The notes beneath the pieces are model-generated. The model saw only the letters and a program-made list of their open reading frames with translations. It made no database searches and had not been told where the DNA came from. Both the position numbers and the translations under genes were made by a program. A stretch of 64,000 bases of DNA from Bimuria novae-zelandiae CBS 107.79 (Eukaryota > Ascomycota > Dothideomycetes > Pleosporales > Didymosphaeriaceae): positions 124,001 to 188,000 of the forward strand of contig ML976674.1 of NCBI GenBank assembly GCA_010015655.1, in the 5' to 3' direction. Of this stretch, positions 11,149-23,593 are shown piece by piece. Every line of letters begins with the position of its first letter. Position 1 is the first letter of the stretch.

Positions 11149-13848
11149 AGCGGTAATAGGTAGTAGTTTTTAACTATAATAGTATTTAGCTATCTATAAT
11201 CTATATAGAGTTGTAGTCTACCGTCTTTCTTTTAAATAAAGAGTATAGGGAAGGCTATAAGGCTTTAACTAGGTTTTTACTTTCCTAAGCGTAGATTTTT
11301 TTGTATTAGCTCCTTTAACTCTTTTTTCTATTTATAGGTAAGGGGCCTTAGGCGTTTTAGCTATAGCTTAGCTCTTTCTACTAGTAGTATCTCGTAATCC
11401 TACTCCTTATATTTAGGCAGGATAGTCTTATCGTGTTCCTTGAATAGATCTGTAAATTCCTTATATTCTTCTAGTAGACCTAGGTTGTTAGGGACTATCT
11501 TAGCCTCCTGGACCTATATATAGTGCACCCGTCTTAGGTATTATTATAAAATCCTGTCTATCTTGCATACTAATATTTCTTGTATCTTAGATAGTTGGTT
11601 CTCCTTCCTTGCCTAAGGTTTCTGGAGAGTTTCCCTTACTCCGGGGCTCGCCTGAGCCATTACTAGTGGATTTTGGGGAAGGATTATTCGTTTAATCTAG
11701 TCTATTTGTAGATTATATTATTCTAGCTATTCGTATCCGACGATAGCTTCTATGTCTCCTATTTCTATAATAGTAAAAACGTGTTAGCTTTCTAGGCCTT
11801 CTATGTTAACTTATACCGGCGCCGTTTCTAGGCGTAGCTAACTATTACTATATCCTTATAATCGGGTCCTATCTGCAAGTCCTATTTATAGTAGTGTCCT
11901 CTTATTATAATATAGTATATTATATTTTTTAACTACTTATAGGGCAATTAGACACGCGTCTGCCCCTAGGTCTATAAGTGCTATAACACGATATCTATGC
12001 ACTGTAATATCCTTAATTAAATGTTTCTTAACTTGGCGAGTGTTAACTTAATAAGCTATAATAATTATATTATTACTAGTATAGCTTATTACCTAGTAAT
12101 AGTCTAGTTTTTTAAGTCCTTAGAGTTCTTAGACTTGTTTTAGCCCTCCTATAAGGCTTCTACCTCTTAGATCTATCCTTTAAGCTAGGCTAGCTTCGAG
12201 ACTTCTTTAATCTAGTACTACTTATATTATTATTAGTACAGCGCGTAGGTCTCTCTAATTCTATTAGAATTGTATACCCCCTAGTTCCCGTGCTATAGGT
12301 AATTCAGGGTAAGATATTCGTTCTAGGCCAATACATTATGCCCTAAGTAGCTATTAGAGGAAGTTACTTTCTCTTATAGGCTTAGGTGCGCGAAGCACTA
12401 CTGGTTATATTAGTCTTATTTAATTATTAGGTAGTCCGCGTCTCTTCCTAGCTATATATTTCTTATTATTATACTAGTGTCGCGGGGGTCTAGGCCTTAA
12501 GGAAACTAGCCTATCTCGAATTTCTATTACCTGTGTATTTTATAGGTAATATTCAAGTATTAATACTAGCTATTCTATTTATAGTGCTTAGCCTAATAAG
12601 CTAAAAAGTACTTATAGTAGTTATTAGATACGCTGCACTAGTCTTTCTTAAGTCTATAGTATTCTAAGCCTCCTAGAAAGTAAGAGGCTTTAACTCTAGC
12701 CTTATAGTGCTATCGGCATCCTTTTCGTGTGCATTACTACTCTTTGGCATGTATATATTATTCTTGTATTATAACCTGGCGTAGGTACTATTTCGGGGGT
12801 CCTTATAACTTTTTGGCAAGCTAATAAGCGTCCTACGCATGTAGTCCTTAGATAATTACCTTTATTTTATACTAAGACAAGTAATATAATATACTATTAT
12901 ATATCTAGCAAGTGTTATCTGCTAGTTACTAAAAGATCTAGTATTTATAGAGGGTTTTTTATTGCTCTCCCTATTCTTTTGCTAGTTCTAGGATTTCTTA
13001 TGTAAGATCTACTTCCTCCGCTTCTACTAGCGTAAGGGTGGTTATGGCTACTTATAGGAGGTTAGTCGTATTAGCCTTAATTTCCTAACCTTCGCAGTCC
13101 TTGGCGAAGTAGCCTTATTTACCGCATTAGAGGCAGGCCTTATCCTTAAACCTCTATTCTTACTCTTCCTGCGAGATGCCGCTCTTGCCCTAGTAGCCTT
13201 TCTTTAGCTTATACAGCTGTTTTCCCTTGCTATTTCTCTTTTTGTACCATTAGGCTTTGTTAGTTATAATAACATCTCTATCCTAGTCTCTTCCAACGGG
13301 TCTAGCGTTGTTTTCTTTTCTAGAGAGCAGTCGGGTACTATGCTATTTCTCTAGCTTTCGCTTATATAGGCGATTATCTACTTTAATAGCATTATTAATA
13401 AGTTTTTCTAGATCGTCTGCTTTTCCTTAGTAGACTAGTTTGTCTTTAACTAATTCTTTTAGTCTATTATAGTAGGTAATTATAAGCGGGGCTTCTCCCT
13501 ATTCGTTAAATTCTGCCACGATCTATTTAAACTCTAGTATATAAAGTACTATAGATCTTTCTTAACGCAGGCATTAAAGGCGTATTTTAGCTTAATATCC
13601 CTTATTAATAGTGCTAAATATTCCTTTTATAGCCTTATAAAAGGATTCCTAGTCTTTAAAGGCGTCCTTAGTAGCGTCTAAAGTATAATTCTCTAGTTTA
13701 CTATGCTTAAGGAAGTTATTAATTATTAGCTTAGCCTATATAGCTACTTTATCCTGCATATTTATGTAGGTGACTAAGATCTTGTCTTATTCTATATTAA
13801 ACTTTCCTAGGTTATAGCGGATAAATAGTTCTATCTAGGTTAGGAACG

Positions 13849-14304
13849 TGTTAGGATCTGAACGAGCGGCAGCAAAGGAGGGCCCACGGCGGCCATGGCG
13901 GGGTAACCCATAGTGGGACTGCACTACCGAGGTCACGTGATGTACCCTCACGCCAAGCCACACCATCACGCCAAGACAGTGATGGCAGTACCATCACTGA
14001 TGCCAGTACCATTAGACCGAGGTCATGATGGCATAGAAACGGGTGATGACAGAAGAAAGCCTACGGGTATATAGAGAGCTTGAATATCCCTCTGGATATG
14101 CGTGTTCAACCTGTTCATCAATCTATCGTTTGGATCTGAATAAGCAACCTTGTTGATTTGATTGTGCTGTACACACCTTCGATACCAACGCCCTTAGTGA
14201 CAGGCGCAAGCTATCACTACAACCCTTTCCCGTCCTACCAGTACTCCTGCCCGAGAACCAACCTTAGCCCCTTAGAGAATAGCTACCTCTTTGGGATCTT
14301 AACA
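13849..14304 (+). repeat. Solo LTR of a second family nested in gag of element A
   Basis: 456 bases beginning TGTTAGGATC and ending CTTAACA, flanked by the duplication GAACG (13844-13848 and 14305-14309). Element D at about 60,880-60,905 has the uninterrupted site. A TATA-like GGGTATATAGAG near 14,067 suggests plus orientation. Base composition is near normal, so it escaped RIP. A RIP-decayed relative of its last 140 bases lies at 15911-16051. The internal region of its parent element is not in the window. Confidence 0.88.
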
Positions 14305-14535
14305 GAACGTTCCTGGATGGCCTTTCCTAGAGTAGGGTTTAGGCTTTAAAACCTTTAGTTAATACTTCGTATCTTTTTATTTACTTATCTTCTTACTTAT
14401 CTAGTTAATAATTTCTTATAGCTAGGCTATCTAAGCTACTTATTTAATAACTATTTCTTTTAGGGTCTTTTCCTTAGGTGCTAAGGCTGCGGTGGTCGAA
14501 CTAGGTCCTACTATTATACTATAGGGTAGTTAAAG

Positions 14536-14983
14536 TGTTATAAGGCTCTTACACCTTATTCTAATCTAAGTTAGAGTAGTAAGGTATCGTAGTACTTTAT
14601 AAATTATTTAGTAGTATAAGTTAGTGCGACACTTAGCGCGAGGCTAGATAATTTAATTTTATAATAAAATAAGATAACTATTAGTTTGTATAGGAGGACG
14701 TACTCGCATAGAAGATATGTAAGTTAACTACAAGGAGCATAATATAGGAAACCGTCCTGTATATATATCCTCCTTGTCCCATAGAATCCCACGATGTCCC
14801 ATAACCCGGAACCGTAGGATCCCATGGGATTTCCTGGGACATCACGTGACCAGGGTTACGTGGTCCCACGGTGTCCCATAGTCTTGGCGTCTGGGACAGC
14901 CTGGGACGTTACGTAATCCTGAGGTGGGGCCCGGATGCCGTCATAAGGCTCTCCGTCCCACCGTCGGCTTCTGGACCGTAACA
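14536..14983 (-). repeat. Element A 5' LTR
   Basis: 448 bases, TGTTA..TAACA, target duplication ATTAC at 14984-14988. The sequence just inside (complement of 14518-14535) reads CTTTAACTACCC rather than a tRNA-type TGG primer site. Its inner U5 edge is heavily RIP-mutated. Confidence 0.92.
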
Positions 14984-14988
14984 ATTAC

Positions 14989-16221
14989 TATATAGGGATA
15001 ACGCGAGAAAGCTTTAAATGAAATAAAACTTATAACACGATAATAATTTAAAAAGGTATAAGAACTAATAACACTACGTAGTAAAAGAGAAAGTTTTTAA
15101 CTAGATTATAAACTAGTCTATTACTTTAGCACCTAAGTTGGTATTTAGATTAATTAACACTATAGCCTAAGTAAGTTCCTTATAAGTCTCTATGGCCTCT
15201 AACTTATCTACTATAGATATACTATAATTAAATAACTTTTATTTCTTTTACTATAACCACTTACGCTAATTGCGTAAACGCGCTATCTTCTCTTATACTA
15301 GATAAGTACGTAGGAGCGCTGCGTAAGTAAGCTTTTCTTTTATCTAAAGTTTTACCTCTTCCTTAGCCTCTAACTTTTCTAATCTTTCTAACTTAGTATC
15401 TATTTTTAAATAGTTTAGTAAAGGAATCTCCTCTAGCTTATACTTTTAATTATTTTACTAAACATAATTCGTGCACTTTAAGTATAGTAATAATAATTAA
15501 TAGGGTAATTACTTCTTAGCGTAGTATAAATAGGAAATTATAATAAATATATAATTTTACTTAACATAATTAGCTTGCGAATAATAGTATCACGTAAATT
15601 AAAAAAGTAGCATTATAAGTAGTTAACTTATAAGGATATTAAGTCTAGAGAGGGGAGCTAACATTAAGATCTATTAAGATCTAATATAATATAAGACAGG
15701 GCATAGACACTTATTAGTATAACTAGCTAAAGTTTCTAACTTAGCTATAAGTTACGTAATTTAATTACGCGTTCTAGAAATATTAGGCATCTTAGAAGTG
15801 TCTTAGCACATAGGACTTTAAGACTCTTAAGACTCTTAGGATTCGTAGGACGAGTTATGTATATAGGAACGCAATAGTAGTCTTCTACTATTATATTTAA
15901 CTTAGGCTCTTATTAATTTAATTATGCTATATATACTAACGTCCTATTAATACGCGCAAGCTATTAATACCCCTTACCTATATTACTAATACTTTTACCT
16001 AAGAACTAACCCTAACCCCTTTGGGACCAGCTACCCCTTAGGGCTTAACATATTATAAGACTTAATATTATATTTACTAATTTTCTATTATAGAAGCTTA
16101 AAATAAAACTTATATATTACTTTTAAATTAGCTTTGTAGTAATTATAGTTAATGTTAATTATTTATTTCAATATAAGTAAGGTGCTATTCTACTTAATAA
16201 ACTAATTAACCTAGTTCTTGC
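14989..16221 (-). pseudogene. C-terminal part of a pogo-type transposase, RIP-degraded
   Basis: Conceptual minus-strand translation from 16221 leftwards continues the pogo frame that stops at 23195. It starts with a CENP-B/Tc5-like HTH stretch (KSTISK then ARTRLISLLSR), and towards 15,100-15,500 there is a Lys/Arg-rich coiled C-terminal tail. The two parts were separated by insertion of gypsy element B; the junction is marked by the duplication CTTGC. Stop codons are abundant and the DDE motifs are not legible. A decayed LTR end (15911-16051) also lies inside. Bases 14989-15130 could not be assigned with confidence. Confidence 0.55.
15911..16051 (+). repeat. Decayed LTR fragment related to the solo LTR at 13849-14304
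   Basis: Resembles the last ~140 bases of that LTR, including CGCGCAAGCTA (CAGGCGCAAGCTA in the intact copy), a GAACTAACCCTAACCCC block and the CTTAACA end, with many C-to-T changes. I could not find its left end or a convincing target duplication. Confidence 0.6.
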
Positions 16222-16671
16222 TGTTACGGTCCAGAAGTCGACGGTGGGACGGAGAGCCTTATGACGGCATCCGGGTCCCGCCTCAGGCTTACATAACGTC
16301 CCAGGCTGTCCCAGACGCCAAGACCATAGGACACCGTGGGACCACGTGACCCCTGCTCACGTAACGTCCCAGGAAATCCCATGGGATCCTACGATGCCAG
16401 GATATAGGACATCGTGGGATTCTATAGGACAAGGAGGATATATATATATAAGACAGTTTCCTTCGTTATACTCCTTATAGTTAACTTATATATTTTCTAT
16501 GCGAGTACGTTCTCCTATATAGACTAATAGTTATTTTATTTATTATAAGATTAGATTTTCTAGCCTCGCGCTAAGTGCCGCATTAACTTATACTATTAAA
16601 TAATTTATAAAGTACTATAATACCTTACTACCCTAATTTAAATTAGAATAAGGTATGAGAGCCTTATAATA
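16222..16671 (+). repeat. Element B 5' LTR
   Basis: 450 bases beginning TGTTACGGTCC; the expected terminal ATAACA is mutated to ATAATA. U3 has CGG triplets at 16227, 16242, 16250 and 16265 and CCG at 16271. The U5 end facing gag is more mutated than in the 3' LTR. Confidence 0.92.
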
Positions 16672-19600
16672 CTTTAACTATTTTATAGTATAATAGTAGG
16701 ACCTAGCTTAACTACTATAGCTTTAGTACCTAAGGAAAAGACCTTAAGGGAGATAGTTATTAAATAAGTAGCTTAAATAGCCTAGCTATAGGAAATTATT
16801 AACTAGATAAATAAGAAGATAAGTAAATAAGAAAATATAAAATATTAACTAAAGGTCTTAAAGCCTAAACCCTACTCTAAGAAGGGCCACCTAGGAACGT
16901 TCCTAATATAAATAGAACTATTTATCTATTATAACCTAAGAAGGTTTAATACGGAATAAGATAAGATCCTAGTTACTTATATAAATATATAGGATAAGGT
17001 AGTTATATAAGCTAGACTAATAATTAATAACTTTTTTAAGAATAGTAAGGTAGAATATTATAATTTAGACGCTACTAAAGACGCCTTTAAAGACTAAGAG
17101 TCGTTTTATAAGGCTATAAAAGGAATATTTAGTACTATTAATAAAAGATATTAAGCTAAAATACGCCTCTAACGCCTACGTTAGGAAAAATTAGTAGTAC
17201 TTTATATATTAGAGTTTAAATAAATCGTGGCAGAACTCGACAAATAGGGAGAAGCCCTACTTATAATTACCTACTATAATAGACTAAAGAAATTAGTTAA
17301 AGACAAATTAGTTTACTAAGGAAAAGTAGACGATCTAAAAGAGCTTATTAATAATGCTATTAAAGTAAATAATCGCCTATATAAGCGAAAGCTAGAGAAA
17401 TAGCATAGTACCTAATTACTCTTTAGAAAAGAAAATAACGCTAGACCCGTTAGAAGAGATCGGGATAGAGATATTATTATAACTAATAAAGCCTGGTGAC
17501 ATAAGAAGAAAAACGGCAAAGGAAAGTAGCTATATAAACCTAAAAAGAACTACTAGGGTAGAAGTGGAATCTTGCAAGAAGAGCAAGAATAGAGGTTTAA
17601 GGACAAGGCCTGCCTCTAATGTATTAAGCAAGGCCACTTCGCCAAAGACTACGAAGGACAGGAGACTAAGGTTAATACAACTAACCTCCTACGAGTGGCT
17701 ATGGCCACCCTCGTGCCAGCAGAGGCAGAGGAGATAGACCTCACACAAGAGATCTTAGAACTAATAGAAGAATAGGGAGAGGGACGAAAAACCCTTTACA
17801 AATACTAGATCTTTTAACAACTAGTAGATAACACCTGCTAGATATATAGTAGCACGCTATATTACTTGTCTTAGTGTAAGGCGAAGGTAATTATTTAAGG
17901 ACCACATGCGTGGGACGCTTATTGGCTTGCCGAAAAGCTACAAGGACCCCCGAAGCAGTACCTACGCTAGGTCACGATACAAGAACAATACGCACATGCC
18001 AAGTAGTAGTAATACACACGAAAAGGATGCTAATAGCACTTTAAGGCTAGAGTTAAAGCCACTTACTTTCTAAGGGGCTTAAAATACTATAAATTTAAGA
18101 AAGACTAGTGCAGCGTACCTAATAATTATTATAAATACTTTTTAGTCTATTAGGCTAAGCACTATAAGTAGAATAGCTAGTATTAATATTTTAATATTAC
18201 CTGCGAACTATATAGATAATAAAAGTTTAAGATAGGCTAGTTCCTTTAAGGCCTAGATCCTTAGAATACTAGTATAATAATAGGGAGCACGTAGCCAGGA
18301 AAAAAAGTAAACTACTTAATAATTAAATAAAACTAATATAACCTATAGTACTTTATATACCTAAGCCTATAAGAAGAAGTAGCTTCTTTTAATAGCTATT
18401 TAGGGTATAGTGCATTAGCCTAGAACGAATACCTTACTTTAAATTGCCTATAATATAGGAATTAAGGAGTATACAAGTTTAATAAAATTAAAGAGATTTA
18501 TACGCTGTATTAATAATAATATAAGTAGTATAGGGTTAAAGAAATCTTGAAGCTAGCCCGACTTAAGGGTTAGATATAAGAAGTAGAAGCCTTATAAAAG
18601 AGCTAAAACAAGTCTAAAAACTCTAAGAACTTAAAAAACTAGATTATTACTAGGCAATAAGCCACACTAGTAATAGTATAATTATTATAGCTTATTAAGC
18701 AGATACTCGCTAAGTTAAGAAACACTTAATTAAGAATATTATAGTACACGGGTATTATATTATAGCACTTATTAACCTAGGGGTAGACGCATGTCTAATA
18801 GCCCTATAAGTAATTAAAAAATATAATATACTATATTATAATAAGAGGACACTATTATAAATAAGACTCGCGGATAGGACCTAGTCGCAGGGATGTAGTA
18901 ATGATTAGCTACGCCTTAAGACGGCGCTAGTATAAGTTAATATAGAAGGCCTAGAAAGCTAACATGTTTTTACTATTATAAAAATAGGAGATATTAAAGC
19001 TATCGTAGGGTATAAATAGCTAGAATAATATAATCTATAGATAGACTAGATTAAACGAACAATCCTTCCCTAAAATTTACTAGTAATAGCTTAGGCGAGC
19101 CCTGGCGAAAGGGAAACCTTTTAGAAACCTTAGGCAAGAAAGGGGAACTAACTATTTAAAATATAAGAAGTATTAGTATACAAGATAGATAGGATCTTAA
19201 AGCGATACTTAGGACAGGTACACTATATATAGGTTTAGGAGGCTAAAATAGTCCCTAATAACCTAGGTCTACTAGAAGAATATAAGAAATTTATAGACCT
19301 ATTTAAAGAGCACGATAAAACCGTCCTGTCTAAATATAAGGAGTAGGATTATAAGATACTACTAGTAGAAGGAGCTAAGCTATAGCTAAAACGCCTAAGG
19401 CTCCTTACCTATAAATAAGAAAAAGAATTAAAAGAGCCAATATAGAAGAAACTACGCTTAGGGAAATAAAGACTTAGTTAGAGCTTTATAGCCTTCCTTA
19501 TACTATTTATTTATAAAAAAGACAGCAGGCTACGACTCTATAAAAATTATAAATAGCTAAATACTATAATAGTAAAAATCTGCTACCTATTACTGTTAAT

Positions 19601-22140
19601 AACGGAGCTTATGGATCGATTCCGAGGAGCTAAGTAGTTTATAAAATTTAATATTTAGGATAGATTTTATAGAATTTAAATAGTAAAGGAGTTTAAGTAG
19701 AAAATAGCTTTCTACACGCGATACGGCCTCTTTAAATATATAGTTATAATAATAAAGTTAACTAATGTACTAGTAACCTTCTAGGAACTTATAAATTAGG
19801 TACTATATAAATACTTAGAGGTATTCTATACGGCATACCTTAATAACATATTAATATACTTAAGCGGAACTCTAGAAGAACACAAGAAATATATTTATAA
19901 AGTGTTATAAAAGTTATAAGAGTATAGATTACTCTTACACTTTAAGAAATATAAATTCCACGTTACAGAAACGGAATATCTAGGATTTATAATATCCTAG
20001 GAAGGTATTAAGATAGACCTAAAGAAAATCGCGATAATAGAAGAATAGCTACTACTAGAATTAGTAAAAAATATTTAATCTTTTTTAGGCTTTACTAACT
20101 TCTATCGTAAATTTATTAGAAACTACTTAAAGGTTACCGCTCTACTAATAAAACTTACGAAAATAGGAAAATAGCGACCTCTATAAGAAGTAGAGAAGTA
20201 AGCCTTTAAATAGCTAAAGCGCCTATTCCTAACGGCACCTTTACTATAAATATACGACCTAGAATAATAATATTATATCTATACAGACGCATCGGATTAT
20301 GCGCTAGGGGTCGTACTACTATAAGAATATATTAATAAGAAGTAAAGACTAGTCTTCTATTATATAAAGAAACTCTTAGGAGTAGAACTTAATTATAAGA
20401 TCTACGATAAAGAACTGCTAGCTATTATTAACTATTTTAAGTAATAGAAAGCACAGCTTAAGGGAGCTAAATACTAAATAAAGGTGTTTTTTAATTATCT
20501 TAATCTTACGCACTTTACAACGACTAAAAAGCTTAATTAATAATAAGCTAAATAGTTAGAATAAATAGTAGAATTTAACTTTTATATTACGCATTTACTA
20601 AGAAATATAAACGCTGTAGCAAACGCACTTAGTAGATAATTAGATCTTATAGAAGAAAATAATAGTAGTAACTATATTATAATCCTAACCTATGTAAAGG
20701 ATAGAATCCTTTACTATAATAAAATATAGCTTGCGCTAATACTAGAGGTGCAACGCGTAGACTTTACCTATTATAGGCTAGTTATAAATAGAATACAGGA
20801 CTATAATAGGCTTATAAATAAGAACTACCAAGCGTATAACTTTTACTAAGCTATAAGATTAATAGCACGAGACTACTAAAACTATATCTAGATTAGTAAG
20901 TAGATAGCTCCGTTGCTAATTAAGAAGCTACATAAAGACAAGGACTAGGGATACCTAGGGATTACTAAAATAACGCGTTAAATCGCAAACGAATACGCTA
21001 TCCCTAGGCTACGTTAGGTAGTATAAAAGGTTCTAGGTAACTATTTAGCATATTATAAAAATAAGCCTAAGAGATATAAGCCCTATAGCCTCTTATAGCT
21101 ACTAAAGCCACCCCTAAGGGCATAGTCTAGTGTAACTATAGACTTTATTATAAAGCTACTAGTATTACTAGCACTAAAAATAAGGATCCCTATAACTTAA
21201 TTTTAGTTATAATCTATTAACTTACTAAGAAGTTAAGGTTTGTGCTAATTAAGGAAGCTATATTAGCGGAAGAATTAGCCTATATAGTAAAATAAGAACT
21301 AATATTGCAGGTTAAACGACCTAATAAATTTATTACGGATAGGGCCAAGATATTTACATTATTATATTAGACTATATTTATAGCTAAATTAGGGATTAAG
21401 CATAAGCTTATAATAAGCTTTTACCTTAAAATAGATAGCTAAACAGAGCGTATAAACTAAACGCTAGAATAATATCTCTAGATATACGTAAACAAGCTTT
21501 AAGATAATTAGGTAGAGCTATTATTAACAGCTTAACTGGCATACAATAGCGCCAGATCGGCGACTACAGGGTACTCACCATACTATGCCAACCATGGATG
21601 TGAGCCGACGACTTACTAGGATCTATTAGACATCCAGAGCATTACAAAGGATGTAGCTAATAAAGCTAAACTTATATAGGATTTATATAAAACACTACAC
21701 AATAACATTACGTGGCGTAATAAATAAATAGCGTAATAAGTAAATAAGAAAAAAATTATAAGACTAACTTTTAAAAAGGGGGATAGAGTTCTCCTCTCGC
21801 GAAAAAATTTTAAAACTATAAGGCTAAGTAAGAAACTAGATAACCTTTAAAAGGGACTATTTAAGGTTAAAGAGGTTAAAGAACTAGTAAATTTTAAACT
21901 ATAATTACTTATAAATATACGTATACACCTAGTTTTCTATAAGTTATTATTAGAACTAGCACCACCAAACACTAAGCTAAAGATATAACTTAAACTTAAG
22001 AATAAAAAGTATAAGATTAAGGTAATAAGGGATCTATAGAAAATTAGGCGTTAGTATAAGTACTAAGTAAAATAGGAAGGATAGATAGAGAGCTATAATA
22101 CGTAAAAATTAATAAGAAATCTTACTAACTATAAAGAGGT
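16672..22140 (+). pseudogene. RIP-degraded gag-pol of element B
   Basis: Motifs legible across stops are CIKQGHFAKDY (zinc knuckle with the last Cys codon mutated), LINLGVDACLIAL (protease), an RT block ending in YLNNILIYL, an integrase tail with TTGYSPYYANHGCEP (21,555-21,605) and a degenerate chromodomain before 22,140. Asp-to-Asn and Cys-to-Tyr replacements are those that RIP makes (G to A). No frame is long enough to code for a functional polyprotein. Confidence 0.8.
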
Positions 22141-22631
22141 CTTAAAGAAGTTCTACTAGAAGTATCTAAGAAAGCTAAGGCTAAAGGTTTAAAATTATTA
22201 AGATTAAAAGGTAGAGGATAGATAAACTAGTTTAAAATAAAAAAGCTAAGTATAAGACCCCTTTCTAATTAAGTAATATTTTAGCCTAATAATTTTATCC
22301 CCTTAAGACGTTTAATCTCCTTAATAAATTTTATTAAGTTAGTAAGGAGCTTTTTTTTACGCTTTTTAAGTAAACGCTTTTACTTTAGTAACTTTTTCTA
22401 TTTATTATAAGTAGCCTAGAGGGCTACTATAGCTACTTCTTTCTTTACTACTATTACCTTTTTTAGGCGCTTAAGCCTATCCACCTTAGAATTAATTAAG
22501 AAGAAATTTAAAACTATAAGTTTTACTAGCTTATACTTCGCAACGCTATTCTTATAATAGTTACTATACTATATTTTAAAAAATAATAGTATATAGGTTA
22601 AACCCTTCTTCGCGCAGTATTTATAGGACAC
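22125..22631 (-). pseudogene. Antisense accessory gene of element B, Zn2Cys6-like, RIP-mutated
   Basis: A 169-codon frame of the same length as 7664-8170 and clearly homologous to it (shared KKGLT, NSVAKYKLV and TSLRPLYS-type end). The first cysteine pair is complementary between copies: element A keeps the first Cys (SCKYY) and B keeps the second (SYKYC). This points to an ancestral CX2C start. Several stops are present, and GTG occupies the apparent start. Its end overlaps the chromodomain end of pol on the other strand. Element D holds a better preserved relative. Confidence 0.55.
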
Positions 22632-22744
22632 TATAATAATCTAACTAATTAAATTTATTTAATTTTTAATAGAATAATAATAGAGAATATTTTAAGAGGA
22701 TATTAGCTACTGCATAGGGACATGTAGAGGAAGGAGGAGGATAG

Positions 22745-23194
22745 TGTTACGGTCCAGAAGTCGACGGTGGGACGGAGAGCCTTATGACGGCATCCGGGTC
22801 CCGCCTCAGGCTTACATAACGTCCCAGGCTGTCCCAGACGCCAAGACCATAGGACACCGTGGGACCACGTAACCCCTGCTTACGTAACGTCCCAGGAAAT
22901 TCCATAGGATCCCACGATGCCAGGATATAGGACATCGTAGAATTCTATAGGACAAGGAGGATATATATATACAGGATAGTTTCCTTTATTATACTCCTTA
23001 TAGTTAACTTATATATCTTCTGTGCGAGTACGTTCTCCTATATAAACTAATAGTTATCTTATTTATTATAAGATTAAATTATTTAGCTTTACGCTAAGTG
23101 CCGCATTAACTTATACTATTAAATAATCTATAAAGTACTACGATACCTTACCGCCCTAACCTAGATCGGAACAAGGTGTGAGAGTCTTATAACA
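22745..23194 (+). repeat. Element B 3' LTR
   Basis: 450 bases with TGTTACGGTCC start and TAACA end, then the duplication CTTGC. The inner U3 edge carries extra RIP-type changes relative to the 5' LTR; the outer U5 edge carries fewer. Confidence 0.92.
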
Positions 23195-23488
23195 CTTGCT
23201 AATAGTACTATTAGCTATAAAACTAAGAAAATTTCTTATTATTTATTTAGTAAGTAGTAGGCTATATTTAGTAAGCTTATTAATATATTATATAAGCTCC
23301 TACTCTTATTATAGGCTAAGTTTTCTACGTGTAGAGGCTGCAGCTTCACGCAACTGCGTAAGCGCGTTATGCCTACGCGTAAACGTAGATCGTACAACGC
23401 CATACTTTTTCGCGATTTTTGTATAGTTGATAGATTCTCCAGGTTCCAGCGATTCTATATCTGCAAGCGCAGCGTCGATAGCGTCCAT
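23195..23488 (-). pseudogene. N-terminal part of a pogo-type transposase
   Basis: Starting from ATG at 23486-23488, the minus-strand frame reads MDAIDAALADIESLEPGE, then an HTH of the psq/CENP-B N-terminal type (YTKIAKKYGVVRSTFTRRH). A QxxL-type linker follows before stops begin near 23,310. The family usually continues with a second HTH and a DDE domain. These lie at 14989-16221, on the far side of element B. The first ~60 codons are not RIP-mutated, whereas the rest is. The frame is open a further 35 codons upstream to 23593, but MDAID is the usual start in this family. Confidence 0.75.
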
Positions 23489-23593
23489 ATTGGCTGAGAT
23501 AGGTGGTGTTGAAAGTTGACGCGTTTTGATGTGGGCGCGCATTGAGGCGGGGCGCACATTGACCCGGGCAGCACGGTAGCGCGACCCTAGCAA

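Larger units (their letters stand above)
8171..14500 (-). pseudogene. RIP-degraded gag-pol of element A
   Basis: No long frame survives, but successive minus-strand motifs are legible across stops. They are a CX2C..GYFAKDC zinc knuckle near 13,100-13,150, an aspartic protease motif near 11,960 and RT segments near 10,250-11,330 ([10 protein letters not shown]). RNase H and integrase follow, with an integrase tail including the YANHGCE-type segment near 8,690. A chromodomain (YLVK.EG.LESHN) lies near 8,200. RT is cut at 10704 and gag at 13849 by solo LTRs. Nonsense codons are nearly all TAG/TAA, consistent with C-to-T change at CpA. Confidence 0.8.
7129..14983 (-). mobile_element. Complete chromodomain Ty3/gypsy element A
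   Basis: 448-base LTRs at 7129-7576 and 14536-14983 are flanked by the duplication ATTAC (7124-7128 and 14984-14988). Minus-strand coding remains show zinc knuckle (about 13,095-13,150), protease (about 11,941-11,985, reading LIDLGADACLIAL), RT with YLDD near 10,450, integrase (about 8,600-9,350) and a chromodomain (about 8,180-8,280). That is the order of a chromovirus-type gypsy element. A purine tract ending in GGATAG abuts the 3' LTR (complement of 7577-7597). Two solo LTRs (10704-11148 and 13849-14304) were inserted later. The extra gene at 7664-8170 runs against gag-pol. Confidence 0.93.
16222..23194 (+). mobile_element. Complete chromodomain Ty3/gypsy element B
   Basis: 450-base LTRs at 16222-16671 and 22745-23194, with flanking duplication CTTGC (16217-16221 and 23195-23199). 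Plus-strand remains appear in gypsy order: zinc knuckle 17600-17655, protease near 18,770, RT 19,560-20,250 with YLNN in place of YLDD (19,836-19,847), integrase to about 21,610 and chromodomain 22,040-22,140. The purine tract before the 3' LTR ends AGGAGGATAG (22726-22744). An antisense accessory gene lies at 22125-22631. It is strongly RIP-mutated and is inserted in a pogo transposase gene. Confidence 0.93.

Noticed and set aside
14158..14349. 63-residue ORF across the solo LTR end
   Set aside because: Runs over the LTR boundary and the target duplication, so it cannot be an ancestral gene.
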